Source: Arcobacter sp. CECT 8983
GTDB taxonomy: Bacteria > Campylobacterota > Campylobacteria > Campylobacterales > Arcobacteraceae
DNA length: 64,000 nucleotides
Direction: 5' to 3'
Assembly: GCF_004118855.1 (NCBI RefSeq)
Contig: NZ_PDKF01000003.1
Location: forward strand, 88,090-152,089
The notes under the pieces are model-generated. The model was not told the DNA's origin. It saw nothing but the letters and a program-made list of their open reading frames with translations, and did no database searches. The position numbers were made by a program, and so were the translations under genes. How positions within the stretch are numbered: position 1 is the first letter of the stretch; each line of letters opens with the position of its first letter. Shown one piece after another: positions 16,708 to 26,047 of this stretch.

Positions 16708-17555
16708 TAGAAATAGATATAAAAAAAGAACTTCATGGCTCACTAGGAGTCATGAATCTTGATGTAAATTTAAATATTAATAATAAAGATTTTATTGCGT
16801 TAACTGGACTTAGTGGAAGTGGTAAAACAACTCTTCTTAGATGCTTAGCAGGACTTGAAAAAGCAGAAGGAATTATAAAAGTAGGTAATGAAATTTGGCA
16901 AGATAAAAAAGAGTTTTTACCAGTACAGAAAAGAAAAATAGGTTTTGTTTTTCAAGACTATGCCCTTTTTCCTAATATGACAGTTTGGGATAATCTGCTT
17001 TTTGTAAATAAAGATAAAGAGTTAGCAAATCATCTTTTAAAAATAACAGATTTACAAGCTTTAAAAAATAGATTACCAAATAGTTTAAGTGGGGGACAAA
17101 AACAACGTGTAAGTCTTTGTAGAGCTTTAATGAATAGACCAAAACTTCTTTTAATGGATGAACCATTGTCTGCTCTTGATCCAAGTATGAGATTAAAACT
17201 TCAAGATGAGATATTACAATTACATAAAGAGTTTGAAACTACTACTATTTTAGTAAGCCATGATCCAAGTGAAATTTATAAACTAAGTAATAGAGTACTT
17301 GTTTTAAAAGATGGAAAAATAATAGATGATGGCAATGCAAAAAGTGTATTATTAAAAACAAATGGAAGTGCAAAGTTCTCCTTTGAGGGAAAGCTTCTTG
17401 ATATAATTAAAGTAGATGTGATAAATATTGCAATAGTTGCAATTGGTCAACAGTTAGTAGAAGTAACAATCACCTCAAATGAAGCAAAAGATTTAGTAGT
17501 AGGTCAAGATGTAAGAGTAAGTACTAAAGCCTTTGCTCCTATTATAAAAGCATAA
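16704..17555 (+). CDS. modC: Molybdate ABC transporter, ATPase
   Basis: Powers molybdate uptake. Walker A 'GLSGSGKTT' (Lys41), Q-loop 'FVFQDYALFPNMTVWDNL', signature 'LSGGQKQRVSLCRAL', Walker B 'LLLMDEPLSALD' and H-loop 'LVSHDPSE' are all present. The C-terminal tail (about 215-283) is one TOBE-like domain, as in ModC. It overlaps modB by 4 bases and ends the operon. Confidence 0.95.
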   Translation: MIEIDIKKELHGSLGVMNLDVNLNINNKDFIALTGLSGSGKTTLLRCLAGLEKAEGIIKVGNEIWQDKKEFLPVQKRKIGFVFQDYALFPNMTVWDNLLFVNKDKELANHLLKITDLQALKNRLPNSLSGGQKQRVSLCRALMNRPKLLLMDEPLSALDPSMRLKLQDEILQLHKEFETTTILVSHDPSEIYKLSNRVLVLKDGKIIDDGNAKSVLLKTNGSAKFSFEGKLLDIIKVDVINIAIVAIGQQLVEVTITSNEAKDLVVGQDVRVSTKAFAPIIKA

Positions 17556-17583
17556 AAAATTATAAAAAGATAAATTTATTAAT

Positions 17584-17603
17584 AAAGTTTAGAAACTTTT
17601 TTT
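17584..17603 (+). terminator. Terminator of the mod operon
   Basis: AAAGTTT and AAACTTT form a stem that runs into a run of T (to 17603), 29 bases after the modC stop. The 2-base gap between arms means that the top pairs must open. Confidence 0.5.
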
Positions 17604-17651
17604 ATCCTAAAGTTTAAAACTATAAAATCTTGACAATTAAAAGGATAAAAA

Positions 17652-18008
17652 ATGCAAACAAATATTTTAGGAACAAATTTAAGCGTTTGTTGTACTTCAC
17701 CTATGACAGGTTTTTATAGAGATGGAGTTTGTAGAACATCTTTAGAAGATCAAGGAACTCATACAGTATGCGCAATTATGACAAATGAGTTTTTACAGTT
17801 TTCTAAAAAACAAGGTAATGACTTAACTACACCAGTACCACAGTTTGGATTTCCTGGCTTAAAAGAGGGTGATAAATGGTGTTTATGTGCATTAAGATGG
17901 AAAGAAGCATATGAAGCAGGATGTGCTCCTAAAATTGATGCCCAAGCTACTTCTAATGCCACAACTAAATTTATAAAAAAAGAGATACTTTTAGAGTATA
18001 AGATCTAA
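17652..18008 (+). CDS. DUF2237 family protein
   Basis: A 118-residue cytoplasmic protein. 'NILGTNLSVCCTSPMTGFYRDGVCRT', 'GTHTVCAIMTNEFL' and 'FGFPGLKEGDKWCLCALRWKEA' in consecutive segments are the DUF2237 signature with its conserved Cys residues. The function is unknown. A good AAAAGGA precedes the ATG. The helicase gene follows 16 bases after its stop, so the two may be co-transcribed. Confidence 0.85.
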   Translation: MQTNILGTNLSVCCTSPMTGFYRDGVCRTSLEDQGTHTVCAIMTNEFLQFSKKQGNDLTTPVPQFGFPGLKEGDKWCLCALRWKEAYEAGCAPKIDAQATSNATTKFIKKEILLEYKI

Positions 18009-18024
18009 AAAGGAAATCTCTTTT

Positions 18025-20811
18025 TTGAAAAATTTGAAACTAATAACTAATTCCCAAGATAATAATTTTTATAATCAATTCATTTCTTTGTTAGATACAT
18101 GTAAATCTTTTTATTTTAATGTTGCATTTATAAACTATTCTGGACTTCAATTAATACTTAATAATTTAAAAAGATGTCAACAAGAAAAAGTTGAAGGCAA
18201 AATTTTAAGTTCCACATATCTTAATTTTACAGATGAAAAAGCCTTAGAAAAAATAAAAGAGTTTGAAAATATTGAACTTAAAATATTTGACAGTGCAAAT
18301 AATCAAATAGGGTTTCACCCTAAAGCATATATTTTTGAGTTTGATGAAGAGTATAAAGTTTTAATAGGTTCTTCAAATTTAACAGCTAGTGCTTTTAAAT
18401 CAAATATAGAATGGAATATAAAAACAGTTTTAAAAAAAGATGATGTGTTTATAAAAGAGCTATTTTCTGATTTTTATAAACTTTGGGATAGTTCAATTTT
18501 TGTTGATAAAGAGTTTTTAGAAGAGTACAAAAGTTTTAAAAATAAGCAAGAAAAAATACAAAGCTTTTCAAAAAAAGAGTTTAAGTTAAACCTTATGCAA
18601 CAAGAGGCTTTACTTAGATTAGACTTTTTAAGAAATAATGGAGAAAATAAAGCCCTTGCAATAGCTTCAACAGGAATAGGAAAAACTTTTCTTAGTGTTT
18701 TTGATATAAAACAGTTTGCTGCAAAAAAAGTTTTATTTATAGTACATAGAGAAGATATTTTAATAAGTGCCAGAAAGAGTTTTGAAGCTGTAATAAAAGA
18801 TAAAACTATGGGCTTTTTCACGGGAAATAAAAAAGATATAAATCGTGATTTCATATTTGCTACTATTCAAACTTTAAGTAATCATTATAAAAAGTTTGAA
18901 GCCCATGAGTTTGATTATATAGTAGTTGATGAAGCTCATCACATAGCAAGTAAAAGTTATGAGTGTATAAAAACTTATTTTAAACCAAAGTTTTTATTAG
19001 GGCTTACTGCAACTGCAAATAGAATGGATGAGGTTTCTATCTTTGATTTCTTTGATGATAATTTAGCTTGTGAAGTAACTTTGAATGAAGCTTTAGAAAA
19101 ATGTTTAGTAAGTTCTTTTCACTATTTTGGAATTGAAGATATAAAAGAGCTTGATTATGAGAATATTGATTTAACAAATATTAAAAAGCTTTCAAAATTT
19201 TTGATGATAAATAAAAGAGTAGATTTTATTATTGAAAAGATGAACTTCTATGGTTTTAGTGGCAATAAAAGAAGAGTTTTAGGTTTTTGTGCTTCAAAAG
19301 AGCATGCAAACTTTATGAGTGATGAGTTTAATAAAAAAGGAATAAAATCAATAGCTTTAACAAGTGAAGACTCTAGTATAAAAAGAGAAAATTCTATTAA
19401 GAAATTACAAAGTAGTACAAATGAGCTTGAAGTTATTTTTACTGTAGATATATTTAATGAAGGTATTGATATACCAAATGTAAATACTGTTTTAATGTTA
19501 AGACCTACAAACTCTTCCATTGTTTTTGTACAACAATTAGGAAGAGGTTTAAGAAAAAATAGTGATAAACAGTTTCTAACAGTACTTGATTTTATTGGGA
19601 ATCATAATAGAACTTACCTTATAGCTTTAGCTTTAGTTGGTAAAAAAAGATTTGACAAAGATAGTATAAAATTATCCCTAAATAATAATTTTTCAAACTT
19701 CCCTAATGCCCACATAATTATGGATGAAATCTCTAAAAAAAGAGTTTTAGAACAAATTGATAGTGCAAATTTTAATAGTTTAAAATATCTAAAAGAGCAA
19801 TACTTTGAATTTAAAGCTTCTTTAAATCTAAAAACTATTCCTAAACTTAGTGATTATATACATTATGATGAATATATAAATGTACTTGATTTTATTTCTT
19901 ATTCAAAGTCATATGAAGAGTTTATTTGTAAAGTTGAAAAAAACAGTACTTATAAAAAAGCTTGTGAGGATGAAAAGTTTGTAAAAACTATTAGATTTAT
20001 TCAAGGTTTAATGCCAATAAAAAGAGTATATGAATTTGCTATTTTAAAGTATTTAATTTCTAATGAAGAAGTTTCAATAAACCAAGCAGTTGAATATTTA
20101 AAGAAATATTTGGAAGATGTTTGTGAAGAGACTGTAATTCATAGTTTTAGATTTTTAGATCAACAATTTTTTGATCCTGCACAAAAGCAAAGATATTTAA
20201 AGTTAGTAGTTTTAAAAAGAGATAAACTTTTAAAAACAGATGAATTTAGTTCATTACTTAAGGATAAGTTTAAAAGAAGCCTTTTATTAGACTCTTTAAA
20301 TTATGCTTTGATTAAGTATGAAAAAGATTTTGGAATAAAAAATTATGGCTTACCATTTTTAAAACTTTATGAAAAATATAATATGTTAAATATTGCACAA
20401 CTTTGTAATTTTAATAAAATACATAGTTCATTTAGAGGAAGTGGTTTTTTAAAATATAAAGATGATTTTTTCCTTTTTATAACTATAGAAAAAGATAAGT
20501 TTACAAAAGGTGCAAAATATAAAAATACTTTTCTTTCTAAAGAGCTTCTTACTTATTCAAGTAAACCTTCAATGAGCAGTGATAAAGGTGATGGTAAAAG
20601 ACTTATAGAAAATATTAAACATGGGGTAAGACTTCATGTTTTTGTAAGAAAATTTTCCCATGTTGATAGAAAAGTACAAGGCTTTATTTATTTAGGATTG
20701 GCAAATACATATTCTTATAAAAATAATAAGCCAATAGATTTAGAATTAAAATTAGAAACTCCTCTTACAAATAATTTGTATGAAGAGTTTACAAAGGTAG
20801 TTGAATACTAG
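18025..20811 (+). CDS. PLD-nuclease-like domain fused to a superfamily 2 helicase
   Basis: A 928-residue protein. The N-terminal phospholipase D-like domain (about 1-160) carries 'HPKAYIF' (His98, Lys100) and 'GSSNLT' (115-120), one HKD-type half-site. The helicase core has Walker A 'ASTGIGKT' (Lys220), DEAH at 302-305, motif III 'LTATAN', and motif VI 'QQLGRGLRK' near 510. The last ~350 residues resemble the DUF3427-type tail common in this architecture. It starts at TTG after AAAAGGA. Such proteins act on nucleic acids and are suspected in repair or phage defence; no partner defence gene is adjacent. Confidence 0.8.
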   Translation: MKNLKLITNSQDNNFYNQFISLLDTCKSFYFNVAFINYSGLQLILNNLKRCQQEKVEGKILSSTYLNFTDEKALEKIKEFENIELKIFDSANNQIGFHPKAYIFEFDEEYKVLIGSSNLTASAFKSNIEWNIKTVLKKDDVFIKELFSDFYKLWDSSIFVDKEFLEEYKSFKNKQEKIQSFSKKEFKLNLMQQEALLRLDFLRNNGENKALAIASTGIGKTFLSVFDIKQFAAKKVLFIVHREDILISARKSFEAVIKDKTMGFFTGNKKDINRDFIFATIQTLSNHYKKFEAHEFDYIVVDEAHHIASKSYECIKTYFKPKFLLGLTATANRMDEVSIFDFFDDNLACEVTLNEALEKCLVSSFHYFGIEDIKELDYENIDLTNIKKLSKFLMINKRVDFIIEKMNFYGFSGNKRRVLGFCASKEHANFMSDEFNKKGIKSIALTSEDSSIKRENSIKKLQSSTNELEVIFTVDIFNEGIDIPNVNTVLMLRPTNSSIVFVQQLGRGLRKNSDKQFLTVLDFIGNHNRTYLIALALVGKKRFDKDSIKLSLNNNFSNFPNAHIIMDEISKKRVLEQIDSANFNSLKYLKEQYFEFKASLNLKTIPKLSDYIHYDEYINVLDFISYSKSYEEFICKVEKNSTYKKACEDEKFVKTIRFIQGLMPIKRVYEFAILKYLISNEEVSINQAVEYLKKYLEDVCEETVIHSFRFLDQQFFDPAQKQRYLKLVVLKRDKLLKTDEFSSLLKDKFKRSLLLDSLNYALIKYEKDFGIKNYGLPFLKLYEKYNMLNIAQLCNFNKIHSSFRGSGFLKYKDDFFLFITIEKDKFTKGAKYKNTFLSKELLTYSSKPSMSSDKGDGKRLIENIKHGVRLHVFVRKFSHVDRKVQGFIYLGLANTYSYKNNKPIDLELKLETPLTNNLYEEFTKVVEY

Positions 20812-20812
20812 T

Positions 20813-22558
20813 CTAACTTAGGGGAATCGTTATTATAAACTTAGCTCCTTCGTTAGTATTTTCTGCTTCAAGACGTCCAAAAAGATGTTTTTCTACAATA
20901 AGTTTACTCATATATAAACCTAAACCAGTTCCATGGAATTGATGTTTTGTAGTAAAGTATGGATCAAAGATTTTTGGTAAGACATCTTCTTCAATTCCTT
21001 TTGCATTGTCTTCCACAGTAATTTTAAAGTTTTTATTACCTTGTATTAAATCTATTGTTATAGTTCCTTCTTCTATTTTTCTTTGTATTATTACATCTTT
21101 AGCATTATTTAAAATATTAATTAATACTTGAGCTAATTCTTCCGCAACAATTTCAACTTTTAAAGGTTTTTCATAATCTATATTATTAATAAGTTTAATA
21201 TAGCTATTTTCTAAACTTGCCCTTACAATTTTAAGTGTTTCATCTATTCTTTCTTGAATAACAATCTCTTTTGTCTCTTTCTCTTCTTTTATAAAGTCTC
21301 TAAAAGTATCAATTGTTTCAGAAAGGTATTTTGTATTTGTAACTATTGTATCTGTAAATTCTGGAATATCATTTTCTTCTAACATACCAAATTCATGTTT
21401 CATCTTTAAACCACTTGCAGCAGTACTAATAGTAGATAAAGGTTGTCTCCATTGATGGGCAATGTTTCCTATCATCTCACCCATTTGAGCAAGTTTCATT
21501 TGTTCTAATAGTTGTTTATCTTTTTTTATAATTTTATTTAAACTATTCTTTTCTGCAATACTTCTTGATATTAAGAAGTATAAAGCTAACAAAATTGATA
21601 AATATAAAAAAATAAATAATAGAAGAATAAGCCTATATGTCTTTTCTAAATTACTAAGTCCATTTTCTTTACTTAAGACTGCTAAAAAGGCTTCTTGTCT
21701 ATTTGTAAGTTTATTCATAACAGGAATTGTAGTTACAATAATATTATCATTATTGATAAAAATTGAGTTGGCTTCATTTTTCATAGCATCATTATATATT
21801 TGTTTTGAAATTTTCTTTTCAGGTTTTAAACTCATAATATCTTTTCTTGATACTTCTTTTAACTCTGCTAGAATATTTGTATTGTGAGAAAAACCTTTAA
21901 AATGTGCATCTTTGTACTGTTCTGTATTTTCTAAATATTTTTTTGAAAAATTATCATTTTTTATAATAAAGTTTGTAAGAACATAATATTGTTCCATTAA
22001 AGAAGATGTTATAGCTTGTTCGCTAAATGTAATATTTAGAAAACCTACAACATCATTTTCTGATTTAATTGAATATAAAAAATTAAATCCTGTATCTTCA
22101 TCTTTAACTTCAAAACTATCCATATTCTCTTTATTGTTTTTTACAAAGTTAAAAGCTCTTTTATTTTCATTCATTGTTTTTTTAAAAGGTTGCTTCATAT
22201 CTAAAAATATTTCACTATTAGGTAAAATAAAAGTAATATTTATTAATTTCTTATTTCTTAAAGTATTGAATCTATTTATTACTTGAAGGTATAACTCTTT
22301 TTTTATTTGTACTTTTTCTTTATAAGTTTTATTTTTCATATATTTAAATTCATTTTGGATATTAGTAAGTTTTAGAAGTCCCGTGTAAATAACATATGAT
22401 AAATCTTTATATTGGTCATAAATTGTGTTATATGCTCTTTCGTAAGTCATTGTTTTTTGATTTAAGTGGTACTCTTTTGTTTTTGTAGAAATATAATCAA
22501 AGATTATTAGACTAAGCAGTGTTAGAAAAACAAATATAATAGTAAAAAGAATTCTCAA
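20813..22558 (-). CDS. Membrane sensor histidine kinase
   Basis: A 581-residue protein with TM1 at about 5-21, a large periplasmic domain (22-308, Cache-like by length and layout), and TM2 at about 309-330. The H-box holds His368 ('GNIAHQWRQPLS') and the HATPase has 'ILNNAKDVI', 'DNAKGI' and 'GTGLGLYM'. No response regulator is adjacent, so it is an orphan here. TTG 22558 lacks a ribosome site. A strong AAAAAGGA lies about 40 bases further upstream and is in register only with ATA or ATT codons, so the true start may be non-standard, adding about 12 residues. Confidence 0.85.
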   Translation of the reverse strand: MRILFTIIFVFLTLLSLIIFDYISTKTKEYHLNQKTMTYERAYNTIYDQYKDLSYVIYTGLLKLTNIQNEFKYMKNKTYKEKVQIKKELYLQVINRFNTLRNKKLINITFILPNSEIFLDMKQPFKKTMNENKRAFNFVKNNKENMDSFEVKDEDTGFNFLYSIKSENDVVGFLNITFSEQAITSSLMEQYYVLTNFIIKNDNFSKKYLENTEQYKDAHFKGFSHNTNILAELKEVSRKDIMSLKPEKKISKQIYNDAMKNEANSIFINNDNIIVTTIPVMNKLTNRQEAFLAVLSKENGLSNLEKTYRLILLLFIFLYLSILLALYFLISRSIAEKNSLNKIIKKDKQLLEQMKLAQMGEMIGNIAHQWRQPLSTISTAASGLKMKHEFGMLEENDIPEFTDTIVTNTKYLSETIDTFRDFIKEEKETKEIVIQERIDETLKIVRASLENSYIKLINNIDYEKPLKVEIVAEELAQVLINILNNAKDVIIQRKIEEGTITIDLIQGNKNFKITVEDNAKGIEEDVLPKIFDPYFTTKHQFHGTGLGLYMSKLIVEKHLFGRLEAENTNEGAKFIITIPLS

Positions 22559-22635
22559 GTTTTTAATTTTTTGTTTTGAATTTGTTTGTATTATTTTTCC
22601 TTTTTATAATTTTAATGATTATACTCTTTTAATAT

Positions 22636-23133
22636 TTAATTTTCTAAGAATTTTAATACATCTTCGAAATTACCTGAAATTATCTTTTCAACAGAACAAG
22701 CAATCATAAGATTTACAGGATAATCAAAATCTTCTATTATTCTTCCATGTAAGTCTATATAACCATCTTTACTTGACATCTTCTCTTCACTAGAAAACTG
22801 TTCTTGATAGCTTGTTTTTCTATCTAAATATCCATAAACTTTTTTTCCCTTAGCAGTTGCATATCCACACTCCCAAACAGTTCCACTATCACTCTCTTTG
22901 CCCCTAAAAGAGTTTAAATTTGCAATTACTATATCACATGTATCAATTAAATTTTTATTTGCTATATATATATCTTTTGCAATCTTATTTTTTTCTTGGT
23001 TAAAATCTACAATATTATCTAAAGGATATAGACCTTCATAGCCATATTCTTTACAAAGGTTAACATATCTTTTGCCAATATCTCTTGAATCTTGTTCGAA
23101 TACATCAGGACCTGCAATATATATCTTTCTCAT
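22636..23133 (-). CDS. Nucleoside 2-deoxyribosyltransferase family protein
   Basis: A 165-residue protein. 'KIYIAGPDVFEQD' at the N-terminus and 'SFRGKESDSGTVWECGYATAKGKKV', read as overlapping segments around the catalytic Glu88, define the family. These enzymes swap bases between deoxyribonucleosides or hydrolyse deoxynucleotides. It overlaps the MazG-like gene upstream by 4 bases, which suggests a joint role in cleaning or salvaging nucleotides. Confidence 0.88.
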   Translation of the reverse strand: MRKIYIAGPDVFEQDSRDIGKRYVNLCKEYGYEGLYPLDNIVDFNQEKNKIAKDIYIANKNLIDTCDIVIANLNSFRGKESDSGTVWECGYATAKGKKVYGYLDRKTSYQEQFSSEEKMSSKDGYIDLHGRIIEDFDYPVNLMIACSVEKIISGNFEDVLKFLEN

Positions 23134-23477
23134 TTTTTTTTCCCATACTCTATTTTATTTCCATCTTTATCAAATAAAGGATATTTTTTTTCATTTTTTT
23201 TCATTTTCTCAATAATTGCTTCTTCTAAATTAATATCTAGTTTCATACATATTCTTATTAAATAAACAGCAATATCTGCAATTTCTTCTTTAGCATGCTC
23301 TTTTTTATCACTTGATAAATTTTGAGATTGTTCTAAATCTAACCATTGAAAAATCTCAACTAATTCAGAAGCCTCTACACTTAAAGCCATAGATAGGTTT
23401 TTAGGATTATGAAATTTTTCCCAATCTCTTTTTGTGGAAAACTCTTTTATAATAGTTTCAATTTTTTCCATATTCAT
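23130..23477 (-). CDS. MazG-like nucleotide pyrophosphohydrolase
   Basis: A 115-residue all-alpha protein with the Mg2+-binding acid pairs of this superfamily: 'SVEASELVEIFQW' and 'AKEEIADIAVYLIRI'. It is of the short single-domain form related to dCTPase (RS21-C6/DCTPP1), which hydrolyses non-canonical or excess dNTPs to dNMP. AAAAGG is spaced 8 bases from ATG 23477. It is translationally coupled to the deoxyribosyltransferase. Confidence 0.85.
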   Translation of the reverse strand: MNMEKIETIIKEFSTKRDWEKFHNPKNLSMALSVEASELVEIFQWLDLEQSQNLSSDKKEHAKEEIADIAVYLIRICMKLDINLEEAIIEKMKKNEKKYPLFDKDGNKIEYGKKK

Positions 23478-23540
23478 ACGTTAAACCTTTTAAACAATAA
23501 CATTATTATATAATACCAAAAATTTAAAAAAGAAAAATAA

Positions 23541-24542
23541 ATGATACATAGAGAATTTATACAAAAGCATAAGCCAATACAGTTTAAGTTTTATCAAAAT
23601 CCAGAGGATTTTATAGTAGTTGAAAATCCAATAAAGTTTACAAATAAAGGAAACTTTATTATTGCAAAGATAAAGAAAAAAAGTCTAGGAACTTGGGATT
23701 TATTAGAGAGCTTATCTAAAGGATTAAATATATATGAAAATGAGTTGGGATATGCAGGCTTAAAAGATAAGAATGCTACAACAACACAGTATATATCTAT
23801 TCCAAGAAAATATGCAAAAGACTTAAAAAAATTTAGGCATCCAAAAATTGAAATCAAAGAGACTTTTTTACATAGTACCAAGTTAAATATTGGTGATTTA
23901 CAAGGGAATAGTTTTGAAATAAAACTTCATGATGTAAAAGAAGAAGATGTTTATAAGATAGAAAAGTTATTAAAAGAGATTTCAAAAATTGGAATGCCAA
24001 ACTATTTCGGTTTTCAAAGATTTGGACATGAAGCAAAAGAGAATCTAGATAAAGCAAGAAGATATATATACGGAGATTTACTTATAAAAGATAGAAAACT
24101 AGCAAAAATGCTTGTATCTGCATATCAAAGTGACTTTTTCAATAAATGGTTAGTTCAAAGACTTAATAGAAGTGAAAATGAGTTCAGTATTTTAGATGGA
24201 GATGTTTTTAGGGAATACAAAAATGATAAATTTTTTACACCTAAAAAGCTAAATGATGTTATTTTACAAGACTTTGAAAATAAAAAAATAGTTCCTACTG
24301 GGCTACTACCTGGAAGATATGCTTTTAGAAGTACAAATAAAGCAAGAAAAATAGAAGAGAAGTTTGATGATACTTATATTCAAGAAAAAGGTTATAGAAG
24401 AGACGCTATTGTATATCCAAAAGATGTAGATATAAAATATAATAAGCAAACATCAAAATGTACTTTAAAATTTACACTGCCTAAAGGATCTTATGCGACA
24501 GTTTTAATTGAGAATATAGCAAATAGAAATCTAAAAGCTTAG
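23541..24542 (+). CDS. truD: tRNA pseudouridine(13) synthase TruD
   Basis: Converts U13 of tRNA-Glu to pseudouridine. The family motif 'GYAGLKDKNATTTQ' contains the catalytic Asp76. 'NYFGFQRFG' and 'LLPGRYAFR' further support the family. At 333 residues it is in the normal range. The gene is divergent from the MazG-like gene across 63 bases. Confidence 0.93.
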   Translation: MIHREFIQKHKPIQFKFYQNPEDFIVVENPIKFTNKGNFIIAKIKKKSLGTWDLLESLSKGLNIYENELGYAGLKDKNATTTQYISIPRKYAKDLKKFRHPKIEIKETFLHSTKLNIGDLQGNSFEIKLHDVKEEDVYKIEKLLKEISKIGMPNYFGFQRFGHEAKENLDKARRYIYGDLLIKDRKLAKMLVSAYQSDFFNKWLVQRLNRSENEFSILDGDVFREYKNDKFFTPKKLNDVILQDFENKKIVPTGLLPGRYAFRSTNKARKIEEKFDDTYIQEKGYRRDAIVYPKDVDIKYNKQTSKCTLKFTLPKGSYATVLIENIANRNLKA

Positions 24543-24562
24543 AATCTTTTGCTATTTTTTTT
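24516..24562 (+). terminator. Terminator overlapping the end of truD
   Basis: ATAGCAAA (24516-24523) pairs with TTTGCTAT (24548-24555), followed by a run of eight T. The left arm lies inside the truD coding end. Confidence 0.5.
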
Positions 24563-25037
24563 CGATTATTTCAAACTCTTCTTCTGAAGAATTCTCTTCT
24601 GAAATGGCAGTATTTTGTGGTTGAGAAATTATTTTTTGTACATTAAGCACTTGCTTTCTATCTACAAGGCAAGTCATCTCTTTTTCTGATAAAGAGCCTC
24701 TTTCTGAATCTTTTTCAGATATTTTGAAAGTAACTTCTACATATTTCATTTTTCTAACAAGATGCATGACTATTAAAGAAAGAAGAACAATAATTAAAAT
24801 TATTGTTGCTCCTAAGATAAGAGTTAAGTTAATTACATTTTTCTCTCCATCTTCTATTCCACCTAAAAAAGCAACACGAACAGAAAGTAAAAGTAATCCA
24901 ATAATTGCAATAAAAATTGCTAATAAAATTCTAGCACTTTTTATATCCCACTGTTTCTCTTTTATAAAATCTACATATTTCCATGTAAAAATCATTGATA
25001 TAAGAATATATGAAATAAAAAGTATAACCGTTGACAT
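24552..25037 (-). CDS. Membrane protein with three helices and acidic tail, unknown
   Basis: A 161-residue protein with hydrophobic segments at about 2-20, 36-57 and 69-93, then a cytoplasmic tail rich in Ser and Glu that ends 'EEEFEIIEKK'. I do not recognise the family. It lies 23 bases downstream of the BamB-like lipoprotein gene on the same strand and may be in its operon. Confidence 0.6.
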   Translation of the reverse strand: MSTVILFISYILISMIFTWKYVDFIKEKQWDIKSARILLAIFIAIIGLLLLSVRVAFLGGIEDGEKNVINLTLILGATIILIIVLLSLIVMHLVRKMKYVEVTFKISEKDSERGSLSEKEMTCLVDRKQVLNVQKIISQPQNTAISEENSSEEEFEIIEKK

Positions 25038-25060
25038 CTAACTCTCTTATTTGATAAAAA

Positions 25061-26038
25061 TTATTTTAGTTTGATAAACTCATCATTATAATAAATTGTG
25101 TCACCTAAAGCAATAACTTTTTTCTCGTTGTCAAAATCTAATTCATAGATTGCATCTGTCTTAAAGTCTTTAGAAACTTTAATTAAATAACCTTGTGATT
25201 CTAATGCATATAAAGATTCACCATATGCTAAAGAATAGATTTTTGCAAATTTATATTTTCTTCTATCTACAATATTTAAAGAGATATCTGTTTTAATAAT
25301 TTGACCATCAATTGTTGCAATGTAGATGTTTTTATCTTTTGTAATAATATCTCTAACATTGTAATCTTTTAAATTTACAATTCCTTGACCTACAGAGATT
25401 ACTTTATTTGCAGTTGCAGCTACTAATGTGTCATCAACAACATCTAAGAAAATAATATTATTAAATTGTCCATTTGCATCAACAACAATATTTCTTACAA
25501 TTTTATTTGTAGAATCAGATACAACAATAATTTTTCCATCTAAAGTTGGGAAAAGAATAATATTACTCATAAAGTATGGATTTGCAATTCTAGTATCATT
25601 TACAAAAGAGTGAGTGTAATACTCTTTTAATAATGTTTTTTCTGTATTCATATCATACAGCATGATTGAGTTATCAGAGAATAATAATGCAAGTTTATTA
25701 TTATTTAATGATGCTGCAACAACAACTGCATCAACTTTAACTTCTTTATCACCTACTAATACTTTATCTTTATAATTTGAAGCAATTACAGTATCATCTA
25801 TAATATTTAAGAATTTATATCCTTCAGGTATTTTAAATTTTGAAACACCTCTTTTAGTAATAATATCTTGGCTATCTAAAGTTGCTCCATCTTTGTTAAA
25901 GTATGAGATACTTCCACTTAAAGCTTTAGACTTAGTTAGTTCATAGTCTCCTGCAGTATTTTCTGGTTCAAAATACTCTTTTGAAGAACATCCTGCAAAT
26001 ACAAAAAGTAAACTTGCAAATAAAATTAAGTGTTTCAT
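25061..26038 (-). CDS. BamB-like beta-propeller lipoprotein
   Basis: A 325-residue protein with a lipobox ending in Cys17 ('LLFVFAGCSS'). The body has repeated short beta-strand units ('...NIIDDTVIASNYKDKVLVGD', 'NIIFLDVVDDTLVAATANKVI', 'LAYGESLYALESQGYLIKVS'), consistent with a PQQ-type propeller. It follows a YfgM-like gene by 9 bases; yfgM-bamB is also the order in E. coli, where BamB is part of the outer-membrane barrel assembly machine. The BamB role is inferred from fold and synteny, not from close sequence match. Confidence 0.6.
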   Translation of the reverse strand: MKHLILFASLLFVFAGCSSKEYFEPENTAGDYELTKSKALSGSISYFNKDGATLDSQDIITKRGVSKFKIPEGYKFLNIIDDTVIASNYKDKVLVGDKEVKVDAVVVAASLNNNKLALLFSDNSIMLYDMNTEKTLLKEYYTHSFVNDTRIANPYFMSNIILFPTLDGKIIVVSDSTNKIVRNIVVDANGQFNNIIFLDVVDDTLVAATANKVISVGQGIVNLKDYNVRDIITKDKNIYIATIDGQIIKTDISLNIVDRRKYKFAKIYSLAYGESLYALESQGYLIKVSKDFKTDAIYELDFDNEKKVIALGDTIYYNDEFIKLK

Positions 26039-26047
26039 TTATATTCC

